Assembly (NCBI GenBank): GCA_009767595.1
Contig: VSDK01023635.1
Span: 108,703-172,702, forward strand
From: Symbiodinium kawagutii
Lineage: Eukaryota > Sar > Dinophyceae > Suessiales > Symbiodiniaceae
DNA: 64,000 nt
Direction of reading: 5' to 3'
Position numbers and translations under genes: made by a program. Of this stretch, positions 19,941 through 30,954 are shown piece by piece (the stretch's first letter is position 1; each line of letters begins with the position of its first letter). A model generated the notes under the pieces. It was not told the DNA's origin and did no database searches. It was given only the letters and a program-made list of their open reading frames with translations.

Positions 19941-20278
19941 GTTAGTAATGGTTAGTATAGTAATACTAGTGGTTAGTCTTGTTAGCAATGGTTAGTATAG
20001 AAATACTAGCGGTTAGTATTGTTAGCAATGGTTAGTATAGTAATACTAGTGGTTAGTCTTGTTAGCAATGGTTAGTATAGAAATGCTAGCGGTTAGTATT
20101 GTTAGTAATGGTTAGTATAGTAATACTAGTGGTTAGTCTTGTTAGTAATGGTTAGTATAGTAATACTAGTGGTTAGTCTTGTTAGCAATGGTTAGTATAG
20201 TAATACTAGTGGTTAGTATTGTTAGCAATGGTTGGTATAGTAATACTAGTGGTTAGTATTGTTAGGAATGGTTAGTAG
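19941..20278 (+). repeat. 40-bp tandem repeat, 8.5 copies
   Basis: The unit starts GTTAGTAATGGTTAGTATAG and is 40 bp long. Starts occur every 40 bases from 19941 to 20261. Copies differ by a few substitutions (TAGTCTT/TAGTATT, TAATACTAGT/AAATACTAGC), the latter alternating in part, which suggests an 80-bp higher-order unit. Confidence 0.95.
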
Positions 20279-20412
20279 GCTTGGTAATGGTGATAGTGGC
20301 AGTTTATAATCACCACTTGCAAAGAATCCACCCTTATGGTTGGTAATGGTGAAAAATGGTGTCTAGATATAATGAGTAATTAAGTATCATGGCCATTTAT
20401 TGATCAACATCT

Positions 20413-20557
20413 TTGGTTGGTGGTTGAACCACCCCTATACCAGTAGCTGGTTCACAAATGAGACCTAAAGGTGATTTCCCTGTCAATGAAAAATATGTTT
20501 GTCAACCAACCATTTGATCGTCGTCAGCAGGGGAAAAATGCTTGAAACCACCAGCCA
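20413..20557. mobile_element. Miniature element family B
   Basis: Left end TTGGTTGGTGGTTGAACC and right end TTGAAACCACCAGCCA form imperfect inverted termini. The interior has GTCAACCAACCATTTG, the family signature. Confidence 0.65.
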
Positions 20558-20606
20558 GGCTATGATTATAAGATATTACAAAAATGGTAGATATGGTGAT
20601 AACTGA

Positions 20607-20698
20607 CTGGTGGTTTCAACCCATATGAAAAATATTAGTCAACCAACCATTTGTGAATAATCACTAGGAAAAATAAAACATGTTTGAAGCCACCAATC
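20607..20698. mobile_element. Miniature element family B
   Basis: CTGGTGGTTTCAACC ... TTTGAAGCCACCAATCA with the interior GTCAACCAACCATTTG and AATCACTAGGAAAAATAAA, closely matching the copy at 48233-48334. Confidence 0.65.
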
Positions 20699-21812
20699 AA
20701 ATATGGCTCATTTGTGGCAAATATGGTGATAAAAGTAGCTCTTGTTCATCTGGCTAGCTGGTCAGCCTGATGAGCAATGAATGTTGCAAAGTAGGGGGAA
20801 CTTGCGGATTATCAGTAGTGACAAGCAATGATAAGCACATGAAGGTTGCAAAATGATGTTTTTTCAAGCCATTCGAAAAATAGTCTGTATGAAGGATGAT
20901 AAGTGGGAGTACCCCGATACAAATACTGTAGATGAAGGAATTTGTGATTGATCGATGGTGATAAGCAATGAACTTGTAAATGGTGGATTGATAAGCATCT
21001 CCAAAAATTGCTGCTGGCTGCGGGGTATGAAGCCACCCATTGCCTCTTGGTCAGCCATCTACCGTTGATTGCTGATCATTCATGATTTGTAAGAGCCGAT
21101 CAGCTTATGATTAAGTTGATTCGTGGGTAAGCTGATTTTGTAGATATCCAGTTGTTAAGTTGCAACACTATCAGTTTGAATAGCTGGACTGGAAATGGTG
21201 TAGAGTATGTACTGTAAGTGATATGTATTTGTATGTGTGTGTGCAATTGAAAGTGCATGGAATATTTAAAAAAAACAACTAGAAAAGTATAGCATGCGTA
21301 TACAAATGCAATATCTGCGCACGTACGACGGTGAAGATGGAAACCCGTGCAAACGCACAGTTGGATGTGTCTGACTAAGCAACTTGGGGGATGTTATTGG
21401 CCCCCTGCTTGATCCACGGCACCAGGTACCAGGTACGCGACCCTTGCCTGCTGACACCAGGATTGATGGACTCTTAGTGAATCTTGTCGGATCCTTATTG
21501 ACGTCCTGTAAAAGTGGTACTCCCGAAAGAACGAAACTATGCTTCATGTGTCCATCTGCCGAAAAGATCTGATTTTGGCAGGGAAACCAAAAACATAAGC
21601 TAATCCTGCTTAGCAGTGGTAGTGGATCAATTTTTGTGCGGAAGAGCTTGCCGGTCGTTCAAATCACAAGCGATGGTGTCCTGAAGTCAGGATGATATCA
21701 CTGTCCACTGTGGAAAATGTATGGACGCAGGATCAGCCTGTACAGCTGGCCTACCGATCCAAAGAATTGGATATCATCATTGCCCTGGCCTGACCAAGCG
21801 GGTCTAGTCTAG

Positions 21813-22733
21813 TCAAAAGCAGAATTTACGTGCCAGCCACACAACAAGTCCGCAGCCGCCGACCACGGCAGCGGCTCGTAGGAACTGAAGGAAATAATTT
21901 TTTGTGAGTTCTTTCATGATCGCTCTTTTCATTTCCTCCTTGTCATTCACATTTGGAAATGGCTCATCTGGCACGGGCTTATTCAAGAATTTGCACAAAG
22001 GTTCCCATCCTTCTTTCACGTCGAACACCAAGAGTCTGTCTGGAGGGACGGTAGACTTCACCTTTTCAGTCCATGCATTGAAGGATCTGATGGAACCCTC
22101 ACGATCAGTACGCTTGACTCCAGGCAACATGGTGGCTTTGTGAAAGGCTTGAGCGCATTCCTGGCACTTACGTCCATATTCAAAAATCCTCGCTGACCAA
22201 TTCTGCTCTCCACATCGCCAGGACCAAATGGTGTCGATCACGCTGTCATACCACTTCTCAGGGTCCCGAACGGTCAGCAAGACTTTGGCCTTTGGGTAAG
22301 CCTGCATGAGTTCCTTGTACATGCCACAGGCGGGGTAATCCACTGTGGCCTTGTAGAACTTGTCTCCATCCGGATGGGTGAAGATTGCTTTGAAATCGGG
22401 CTTTCCATTGTAGGCATCGATCCATTTCTGGAAGTCTGGGCGCACGCCGCATTCGAACATATGGTAGCCTTGGTGCCGGCTCAGTTGGTCCCTGCAACTT
22501 TTTCTAGCTTTAGTGAACATAAAAAGGCAAAACATGGAAGGCCATGGTATGTCATGGTAAACCCATAATCTCAAAAACCCTAGCAGCTTAAGAAACTGTG
22601 GCTCCACTGCCAAGTAGCAGGGGCCATCCAGCAGCTTCTCCAGTGCCAGCTTCACACTGTTGGTTCCAGTGCGGCCAAAGCCTGCGCCAATTACCTGCAA
22701 CTCGGGCTCACCCTGCAGAAGTGGCTCCTTCAT
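21813..22733 (-). CDS. Tail-anchored sulfotransferase-like P-loop protein, copy 1
   Basis: Exon 1 is 22619-22733 (start MKEPLLQGEPELQ, conserved in all copies) and exon 2 is 21813-22468, giving 256 residues. The P-loop GAGFGRTGTNS at residues 16-26 and the motif LTVRDPEKWYDSV are typical of the Sulfotransfer_4 family, which would transfer sulfate from PAPS; the substrate is unknown. The C-terminus has a hydrophobic stretch (AAAVVGGCGLVVWLA) followed by ARKFCF, a likely tail anchor. The 150-base intron (22469-22618) is GC-AG; removing it restores the family sequence GPCYHMFE. Because it is a multiple of three with no stop, an unspliced 334-codon frame also exists. A start further upstream would need a non-ATG codon. 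Confidence 0.8.
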   Translation of the reverse strand: MKEPLLQGEPELQVIGAGFGRTGTNSVKLALEKLLDGPCYLAVEPQFLKLLGFLRLWVYHDIPWPSMFCLFMFTKARKSCRDQLSRHQGYHMFECGVRPDFQKWIDAYNGKPDFKAIFTHPDGDKFYKATVDYPACGMYKELMQAYPKAKVLLTVRDPEKWYDSVIDTIWSWRCGEQNWSARIFEYGRKCQECAQAFHKATMLPGVKRTDREGSIRSFNAWTEKVKSTVPPDRLLVFDVKEGWEPLCKFLNKPVPDEPFPNVNDKEEMKRAIMKELTKNYFLQFLRAAAVVGGCGLVVWLARKFCF

Positions 22734-22819
22734 CGAAGCCGGATGTGAGAGAAACGAGCCGCAAACATGGGACGGCAATGCGGCACTTAAAAACTTCGAG
22801 CCCAAGAAAGCACACACAG

Positions 22820-23896
22820 CTCAACGTTTATAGGTCGACCGAAAAGGGAAAAGGCTCACCCCAAGAACCCCACCAAAACCGCTGCTTGGCACCTAAAATG
22901 TTCGTGAACAACTCACATGAGTTTGGGGCGTGGGTAGGTATGTACCTGGTCTGCATCGGTCTGGCCTTTCGCCGGTTGATAACTATTTGGACTATAGAGC
23001 TTGCAGCTGTCTCCCGGCACACAACGTATCATCAACACCTATGGCATTACGCATTGAACGACGAGAATTGTCAACACATTGCAACCATATCCAAACTACT
23101 AGAAACTACATGAAACTACTATTGACATAGCATCAGCCATCTCCGACACTTGATCAACATTTGCAATCGGCAGCCATGAGCTATCACGCTTAAACTAACA
23201 CGCACTGTTACACACAATTACCCATCATTAGGATCATTCAGAGTTATAGGTATCGTTGTTAATTTGACCATCATCAATCATCATTACCTAATCGCCCGAT
23301 GCCATGATTTGCGAGCAGTTTTCCATATTAAATGCGACAATCATTAACAAACGTCATCATTAGTAGTGGTTGTTTGGAATAAAAACCATCATAATTAACC
23401 ACACATACAAATTATTAAGACTCTTTGCTTACAATTAATATAGCAATGTTTTTTCCTTCCAGGAATCCTACTATGAACCATGACCAATGACCGTTGTTCA
23501 TCATCAACCAATGTAAAGCGTGACCAACTAGTTGAACTATGGCCATCAGGTAGCTATGCACCATTGACATCGTTTTGCATTATCATCAACCCTCAACTGA
23601 CCCACGGTTCACCCAAGATACTCACTGCTGTTAGAAACCAGAACAGGCGATCATTCGTAAGCATAAACCAATTATTTGCACATTCGAATGCGCTCTCAGA
23701 ATCATTGACCCATTGGTCCTATGATGCTTATTTGGATTTAATCACTATTAGTTAAATCGATGACTCCCAATACCACCATACCTTGTGCATCATTCAGCCA
23801 TGCTTAACTCCATTCATTGGCCCAGCCTTCAACCATTCCCAACAAATATCCAACACCACTATGGGATCATTGGGATCTTTGATATCCTCTGTAAGT
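22820..23896. other. 5' flank of sulfotransferase copy 1, shared with copy 2
   Basis: Non-coding duplicate DNA. The stretch around 22840-22990 (GGTGCCAAGCAGCGGTTTTG on the minus strand) is conserved in copy 2 and may hold a promoter or a 5' untranslated exon. The remainder is ATCATTA/CAACCAT-rich. Confidence 0.5.
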
Positions 23897-24193
23897 CGGT
23901 ACTCCCGAAAGATCAAAACTTTGCTTCATGTGTGCGTCTGCTGAGAATATCTGATTTTGCCTCAGAAAACACAAACATAAGCTCAGCCTGCTTAGCAGCG
24001 GTAGTAGCTCCCTTTTTGTGCGGAAGAGCTTGCCGGTCGTTCAAATCACAAGCGATGGTGTCCTGAAGTCAGGATGATGTCCCTGTCCACTGTGGAAAAT
24101 GTATGGACGCAGGATCAGCCTGTACAGCTGGCCTATCGATCCAAAGAGTTGGATATCATCATGGTCCTGGCCTGACCAAGCCGGCCAGTTGAG

Positions 24194-25114
24194 TCAAAAG
24201 CAGAATTTGCGTGCCAGCCACACAACAAGCCCACAGCCGCTGACCACGGCAGCGGCTCGTAGAAACTGGAAGAAATAGCAAATATACAGGAAATTCATCA
24301 TCATTTTATTGATCTCTTCCTTGTCATTCACATTTGGAAATGGCTCATCTGGCACCGGCTTGTTCAAGAATTTGCACAAAGGTTCCCACCCTTCCTTCAC
24401 GTCGAACACCAAGAGTCTGTCTGGAGGGACAGTAGACTTCACCTTTTCAACCCATGCATTGAAGGATCTGATGGAACCCTCACGATCAGTACGCTTGATT
24501 CCAGGCAACATGGTGGCTTTGTGAAAGGCTTGAGCGCATTCCTGGCACTTGCGTCCGCCCTCAAAAATCCTCGCTGACCAATTCTGCTCTGCACATCGCC
24601 AGGACCAAATGGTGTTGATCACGCTGTCATACCACTTCTCTGGGTCCCGAACGGTCAGCAAGACTTTGGCCTTTGGGTAGGCCTGCATGAGTTCCTTGTA
24701 CATGCCACAGGCGGGGTAATCCACTGTGGCCTTGTAGAACTTGTCTCCATCCGGATGGGTGAAGATTGCTTTGAAATCGGGCTTTCCATCGTAGGCATCG
24801 ATCCATTTCTGGAAGTCTGGGCGCTTGCAGCATTCGAACATATGGTAGCCTTGGTGCCGACTCAGTTGATCCCTAAAACTTAACTTACTTTAGTGGACAT
24901 AAACATCCAAAAACATGGTAAGTCATGGTATGTCATGGTAAACCCATATTCCCAAAAACCCTAGCACCTTAAGAAACTGTGGCTCCACTGCCAAGTAGCA
25001 GGGGCCATCCAGCAGCTTCTCCAGTGCCAGCTTCACACTGTTGGTTCCAGTGCGGCCAAAGCCTGCGCCGATTACCTGCAACTCGGGCTCACCCTGCAGA
25101 AGTGGCTCCTTCAT
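24194..25114 (-). CDS. Tail-anchored sulfotransferase-like P-loop protein, copy 2
   Basis: Exon 1 25000-25114, exon 2 24194-24849, also 256 residues. Same P-loop and RDPEKWYDSV motif as copy 1. The intron (24850-24999) is again 150 bases and GC-AG but has an in-frame stop, so splicing is required. Near the C-terminus it reads EEINKMMMNFLYICYFFQF where copy 1 has EEMKRAIMKELTKNYFLQF, making the region before the tail anchor more hydrophobic. The CysCys pair after MFE (MFECCKRPDF) is unique to this copy. All key residues are present, so it is probably functional. Confidence 0.8.
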
Positions 25115-26323
25115 CGAAGCCCAAAGTGACTGAACCAAGCGGCAACCAGGGGACGGCAATGCGGCACTTAAAAACCTTGAGCCCAAGAAAGCACACAAAG
25201 CTCAACGTTTATAGGTCGACCGAAAAGGGAAAAGGCTCACCCCAAGAACCCCACCAAAATCACTGCTTGGCACCTAAAATGTTCGTGAACAACTCACATG
25301 AGTTTGGGGCGTGGGTAGCTTTGTACTTGGTCTGCATCGGTCTGGCCTTTCGCTGGTTGATAACTATTTGGACTTACTATCGAGCTTGCAGCTGTCTTCC
25401 GGCACACAACGTATCATCAACACCTATGGCATTACACATTGAACGATGAGAATTGATAAGACATTGCAACCATATCCAAACTACTAGAAACTACTATTGA
25501 CATAGCATCAGCCATCTCCGTCACTTGATCAATATTTGCAATCGGCAGCCATGAGCTATCACACTTATAAATCATAAACAAACATGCACTGTTACACACA
25601 ATGAGCCAACATCGCCGATGTCATGATTTGCTATCAGTTCTCCATATTGAGTGCAATAATCATTAACAAACGTCATCATCAGTAGTCATTGTTAGCAGCC
25701 TACTATGAACCATGTCCGATGACTATTGGCTATCAGGTAGCTGTGCATCATTGACATCATTCAGCATGACCCACGGTTAACCAAAGATACTCACTGCTGT
25801 TACAAACCATAACGGGCGATCATTCGTAAGCATAAACCAATTATTTGCACATTCGAATGCGCTCTCAGAATCATTGACCCATTGGTCCTATGATGCTTAT
25901 TTGGATTTAATCACTATTAGTTAAATCGATGACTCCCATTACCACCATACCATGTGCATCATTCAGCCAGACTTGACTTCATTTATTGGCCCAGCCTTCA
26001 ACCACTCCCAACAAATATCCAACACCACTATGGGATCATTGGGATCAAAACTTTGCTTCATGTGTGCGTCTGCCGAGATCTGATTTTGCCTCAGAATGCA
26101 CAAACATAAGCTCATCCTGCTCAGCAGCGGTAGCGGGCCTCTTTTTGTGCGGAAGAGCTTGCCGGTCGTTCAAATCACAAGCGATGGTGTCCTGAAGCCA
26201 GGATGACGTCCCTGTCCACTGTGGAAAATGTAATGGACGCAGGATCAGCCTGTACAGCTGGCCGATCGATCCAAAGACTTGGATATCATCACTGTCCTGG
26301 CCTGACCAAGCCGGCCAGTCGAG

Positions 26324-27252
26324 TCAAAAGCAGAACTTGCGTGCCAGCCACACAACAAGTCCGCAGCCGCCGACCACGGCAGCGGCTCGTAGAAACTGGA
26401 AGAAATAGCAAATATAGAGGATTTTCATCATCATCTTATTGATCTCCTCCTTGTCATTCACATTTGGAAATGGCTCATCTGGCACAGGCTTATTCAAGAA
26501 TTTGCACAAAGGTTCCCATCCTTCCTTCACGTCGAACACCAAGAGTCTGTCTGGAGGGACAGTAGACTTCACCTTTTCAACCCATGCATTGAAGGATCTG
26601 ATGGAACCCTCACGATCAGTACGCTTGATTCCAGGCAACATGGTGGCTTTGTGAAAGGCTTGAGCGCATTCCTGGCACTTGCGTCCATTCTCAAAAATCC
26701 TCACTGACCAATTCTGCTCTCCACATCGCCAGGACCAAATGGTGCTGATCACGCTGTCATACCACTTCTCAGGGTCCCGAACGGTCAGCAAGACTTTGGC
26801 CTTTGGGTAGGCCTGCATGAGTTCCTTGTACATGCCACAGGCGGGGTAGTCCACTGTGGCCTTGTAGAACTTGTCTCCATCCGGATGGGTGAAGATTGCT
26901 TTGAAATCGGGCTTTCCATTGTAGGCATCGATCCATTTCTGGAAGTCGGGGCGCTTGCCGCATTCGAACATATGGTAGCCTTGGTGCCGACTCAGTTGAT
27001 CCCTAAAACTTAACTTACTTTAGTGGACATAAATACATAAACATCCAAAAACATGGTCAGTCATGGTACGTCATGGTAAACCCATAATCCCAAAAACCCG
27101 AGCAGCTTAAGAAACTCTGGCTCCACTGCCAAGTAGCAGGGGCCATCCAGCAGCTTCTCCAGTGCCAGCTTCACACTGTTGGTTCCAGTGCGGCCAAAGC
27201 CTGCGCCGATTACCTGCAACTCGGGCTCACCCTGCAGAAGTGGCTCCTTCAT
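26324..27252 (-). CDS. Tail-anchored sulfotransferase-like P-loop protein, copy 3
   Basis: Exon 1 27138-27252, exon 2 26324-26979, 256 residues. The intron (26980-27137) is 158 bases, eight more than in the other copies because of a short AAATACAT-type insertion, and is GC-AG. P-loop, RDPEKWYDSV and tail anchor are intact. The protein is closest to copy 2. Upstream of the ATG the homology with copies 1 and 2 ends after about 190 bases, so this copy may have a different promoter region. Confidence 0.8.
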
Positions 27253-27483
27253 CGAAGCCCAAAGTGACTGACCCAAGCGGCAACCATGGGACGACAAGGC
27301 GGCACTTAAAAACCTTGAGCCCAAGAAAGCGCATGGAAACTCAACGGGTATGGGTCGACCGAAAGTAAAGAATCTTACTCCTCAATACCACTGTTTGGCA
27401 TTTGAAATGATGAATAACTCACACGAGTTTGGAGGGTGGGTAATTATGTACTTGTTTTTCAAGGTGTGGTCATGCACCCCAAT

Positions 27484-27783
27484 TTAGCCCTGACCTCCAT
27501 CCCTTCCAAAGCCACAGAAACCACTGTAAGCCCGGGCAGCTCGAGGCACCCCAAGGCCATGTAACAACTGCACCACATCTTCTGTGGCCACGTTCCCGCT
27601 GACACCTGGCAAACTGGTGACCTGCGATCTGCGGGATCCAAGTTCCATAACCACAGCAGCTGGAAGAATGATGGGCTGACAAGCTGTTTGGTCACTGCTG
27701 GTAGCATATCATGCCATGAATTCAAGGTATCCCTTGGCCTTTGACATGAAGCGCCAATCCACACGGTTTGCTACTGCAGCTCG
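27484..27783 (-). pseudogene. Coding-like frame with internal TGA, unresolved
   Basis: Directly downstream of the stop at 27784-27786 and in the same frame, the sequence stays protein-like to TAA at 27484-27486: VDWRFMSKAKGYLEFM, one TGA at 27709-27711, then LPAAVVMELGSRR and NVATEDVVQLLHGLGVPRA. Either these are further exons separated by very short introns (the last block follows GCTTGTCAG), or a decayed gene end. I cannot decide. Confidence 0.35.
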
Positions 27784-28687
27784 TCACAGCACAATTGGGC
27801 GCATTTTGAACCCGTGGGTGGTCAGTATAGAGCGGTGGCCAACAGGGAGCACATGGCTTGCCAGATGTAAGACAACTTTGAGGGCCTCCAAAACAGTGAG
27901 GCTTTGGGCCTGCTCTTTGCAAGTGCCAATGAACTTCAACACCAAAGAAACAGAACAGTACCAGCCTACCTGGCCTACCTTCAATGTCGAAATGTCTGGG
28001 GCTACGAAAAAAATCCGAGCATCTGTGGCACCCAAATCGGCAACCCGCAGCCTGGTCCACCAAAAGGGCAACCGCCCACTCCTCCAACCGCTGCGTCCAC
28101 TTTGGCGACGCCGAACTGTAGAGCCTGATGCCAGGCTACGTTGAAAACCCACCACCTGATCTTCCTGCACACGGTTCATCAATGTAGGTGCTGCCAGAAG
28201 GCCTGCCCAACCCTTCCAGTTACCTCGAAATCGTAGGTAGCCAGCTGGTTTCTACCATTGCTTTTTAGGGTTGGTTACCTACTGTAAAGGTAACTGGAAG
28301 GGTAGGACTGCCTATGGTTCACAACTTTATGCCAACATGATCCAATGTGCCACTGCATGCAATCAAGCACACAAGGATGTGATATGTAACATGCATGAGC
28401 AAGCTTAACACACGTAGTGCAACCCATGGCGTCAAAAATCTTGGCCATCTGGACTCGGCAGCAATTGTAGGGGATACACCAGTGGATCATATCGGTAGGT
28501 TTCAGGTGCTATGCCTGCAGCATCCCAAGAGTGCAAACATATGCCTTCGTATCATATCCTTCTATGTTTATCTATCTATCCACCTACCTACCTATCTATC
28601 TACCTATCTATCTATCTACCTACCTAGCTCTCTATCTATATGTTTGTCTCCATACCTATCTACCTACCTACCTACCTACCTACCTAC

Positions 28688-28720
<33 letters not shown>

Positions 28721-29145
28721 AATCTTCCTCTCTATCTATCTATCAATCTTCCTCTCTATCTGTCTATCTATCTATCCAATGACCATCTGTGTTTTCCAAA
28801 GTCCATTGACAAAACATTTGTGTGTTTACACACACGCAGACTGTACACATGAATGCATTTAGGCCTGTATGCTTGCAATACTTTCCTGCATTCAATGAAC
28901 CTGCGCGCACAAGCAGCCAATTTCAACCATGTAAAACCTTAAAGTGCCTCAAATAGATTTTGTGTCAACAAATGCTAATCCCTGACCTGACATTCTCTGC
29001 AGAACCCATCCATCCCCAAGAAACCCATGGCCGTGGAACTTCCTGCAATTTGGGGGTCCCCAGGAGGGCTGCCAGGCCAAGGGGCTGCCAGCGTATTCGC
29101 CACGGCCTGGTGAAAGGCTTTTTGGTCGATCGCCATGGCAGCCAT
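27784..29145 (-). CDS. Three-exon gene, unknown protein
   Basis: Exon 1 28987-29145 starts with ATG ([17 protein letters not shown]) and ends ECQ before GTCAGG. Exon 2 27979-28164 begins after GTGTGCAG ([14 protein letters not shown]) and includes [19 protein letters not shown]. Exon 3 27784-27909 follows AAAGAGCAG ([20 protein letters not shown]) and ends at TGA. All junctions are phase 0 and GT-AG; the last intron is only 69 bases. The total is about 156 residues. The first intron contains the TATC/TACC microsatellite and a family-D hairpin. Same strand as the sulfotransferases. Family not recognised. Confidence 0.45.
28211..28302. mobile_element. Hairpin miniature element family D, copy 1
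   Basis: Arms CCCTTCCAGTTACCT and AGGTAACTGGAAGGG continue inward through GTAGGTAGCCA and TGGTTACCTAC, giving about 30-bp arms around a loop containing CTGGTTTCTACCATTG. Copies at 39121, 48437 and 63063. It lies in an intron of the gene at 27784-29145. Confidence 0.8.
28560..28775. repeat. (TATC)n / (TACC)n compound microsatellite
   Basis: Interleaved CTAT and CTAC tetranucleotides over about 215 bases. Gives spurious Tyr/Leu/Ser frames in three registers. Confidence 0.95.
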
Positions 29146-29290
29146 GGGAGGTGAAATTCATGGCGTGAACCATGGGTTGTCAAGCAACAAATGGCTATGG
29201 GTTAAGCAGTTAACCAACCAATGGCTGGTTGTAATGGTTAATGATAGGGGATAACAACAAGCAACTATAGGGGATATACCAGCTATTTAT

Positions 29291-29402
29291 GGCCATGGGT
29301 CAATATTAACCAACCAATAATGGGGGTATAACCAACAATAATGGTGGGAAAACAATGGTTAATGATAGGGGAACCAGGGGTACAGGGTTTTGACCCACAG
29401 CC
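29291..29402 (-). mobile_element. Miniature inverted-repeat element family A, copy 3
   Basis: 112 bp in reverse orientation: GGCCATGGGTCAATATTAA ... TTTTGACCCACAGCC. Flanking tetranucleotides TTAT and ATAT match at three of four positions. Confidence 0.75.
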
Positions 29403-30900
29403 ATATGGTTGACCTGATTTTCACTAGAAAAAAAAGGTGGTGAAGCCATGGTGAACATCACTTTTAATATGGTTTCCATATATTTTCCTCGGAAACCCAT
29501 GGATTGAAGCTATGGATTCGAATGCTTTACCACACTTCACCTATTGAAACTGATGATGGCTGTAACTTTCAGGGGATCGTTTCCCAATGATTCATGGAAG
29601 GCCTCACAGTTCTGGCCGCAAGTCCAATCATTTGGAATCAAAAATGCAGAGTTTGCCTGCGCATAAATGGTGGTTTCTTTAAATTGGGAACTCCCAGTAT
29701 GTTCGGTTTATTATAGTTTAATTGGTTCAAAAGACTGGACGATTTGGAAGTACCCCTAACTTGAGAAACGCCCGAAAGTGTTTTTGTGGTGTTCCAAAGC
29801 CTTCTGAGGTCAAATGAATAGCGAGTTTTGATTTTTGGCTGTCAACCCCATACACCTGCCCCAAAGCTGTTACAAGGTATTCGCATACACACAGTATAGC
29901 ATGGTGTAAGACATATATCTATCTACCTATCTACCTACAAGTATCTGCATCTTTCTATGTCTATATGTTTATATATCTAATATCCTGGTTGGTCTGGGAT
30001 GTCTGGGGCAACCACTTGGAAGCTCAATGGGTAGGATTCCTTGGAGTTGGGACGCGCTGAGGAGGCAAGGTGTAGCGAGGCAGTTATGGGAAGTGGTTGG
30101 AGGGCATGTTGGTTCACATGGCTTCCACGGAATTGAGTTGCAAGGCTTCAAATCGCTTTGTTCTTGGCCATGCGCACATGGAACATGCTCACAGGCACCT
30201 TATTTATTTGAATACCTTTTTACCAAGGACGTCAACCTTCGAAACTCAAGCAGCTTTCGATCCCCGTATCCACCAACTACACTGCGGTGCGATCTTCTGG
30301 TGGAGTCGATCTAGTAACTGATAACGCACTGGCTGAGCCATCAGAATCTTGCTCCAAACATGGGCACACTAAGCAATACTAAGCCATGGCACCCCACATC
30401 CGCCTGACCATACGTGTCGTGAAAGTGGACGCCCACTTTCTCCATGGGAATGCCCGAGCCTCAACGGTGCCGGCACCGGTACTCAGCGCGATGCTGCCGG
30501 CGTGCTGCCAGGTGCAGAAAAGGAGGATTAACATGACGCAAAGGAGGTCCAACATGGTATGGAAACGTATGGAGTGCTACTAGTAAGAAAATCTTTGTGC
30601 TACTAGTAAGCGCAACGCTGAGCAGTTGAGGTGTGAACAATTACAATTACAAATATGGAGTCAGGAAATCCTCATCATTCAGTGGCTTATCAACGTATGA
30701 TATCCATGACATTCCATGACTGGACACACCAGAACTATGTTCGACCGACTTGTCCACTGATTAGCTGCATTGAATGAGTGATCTATCCGTCATGGTCCGC
30801 GTGTTTGCGGACCAATTGCTTGTTAGTCAAACCTGGCACTCTAGCTCCTATTCAAAACTGGATAGTGGTTTCAAATTCCCATGACAAATATTTCATAATA
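29403..30900. other. Intergenic; family-C element and no firm gene
   Basis: Besides the family-C element at 29673-29769, a GC-rich patch at 30386-30530 is open on both strands (plus strand from ATG: APHIRLTIRVVKVDAHFLHG). It may be an exon but lacks clear splice signals. Confidence 0.45.
29673..29769. mobile_element. Miniature element family C, copy 1
   Basis: 97 bp, left end GTTTCTTTAAATTGGGAACT, right end AGTACCCCTAACTTGAGAAAC. Interior GGTTTAT and GACGATTTGG shared with the copy at 61811. Confidence 0.7.
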
Positions 30901-30935
30901 GTTAAATTAAACATGTCAATCAAACCACCAACCAG
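30863..30935. mobile_element. Miniature element family B
   Basis: AGTGGTTTCAA ... GTCAATCAAACCACCAACCAG; the right end is identical to that of the copy at 48233-48334, the interior is shorter. Confidence 0.55.
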
Positions 30936-30954
30936 AAAAGGACTATGACAAGGC

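Larger units (their letters stand above)
20279..21516. other. Intergenic with two family-B miniature elements
   Basis: Apart from the family-B elements at 20413 and 20607, it contains GATAAGC/TGATAAG-rich DNA. A GC-richer patch at 21390-21470 may hold a short minus-strand exon after GGTGTCAG, but I cannot define it. Confidence 0.45.
21517..27440. repeat. Tandem segmental duplication carrying three sulfotransferase genes
   Basis: Three units, about 21517-23896, 23897-26045 and 26046-27440. Units 1 and 2 share gene, 3' flank and about 1 kb of 5' flank (for example TTGACCCATTGGTCCTATGA at both 23705 and 25874). Unit 3 shares the gene and 3' flank, but its 5' flank ends near 27440. Copies 2 and 3 are more alike in the C-terminal coding region than either is to copy 1. 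Confidence 0.9.

Noticed and set aside
21813-22817. Uninterrupted 334-codon sulfotransferase frame in copy 1
   Set aside because: It reads through the intron and begins at a GTG. The other two copies show the intron, and family sequence is restored only by splicing.
27709-27786. In-frame TGA codons as selenocysteine
   Set aside because: Neither context resembles a selenoprotein active site and no hairpin typical of a SECIS element was recognised; gene decay or introns explain them better.
28395-28862. 155-codon Tyr/Leu/Ser/Ile frame
   Set aside because: Translated tetranucleotide microsatellite.
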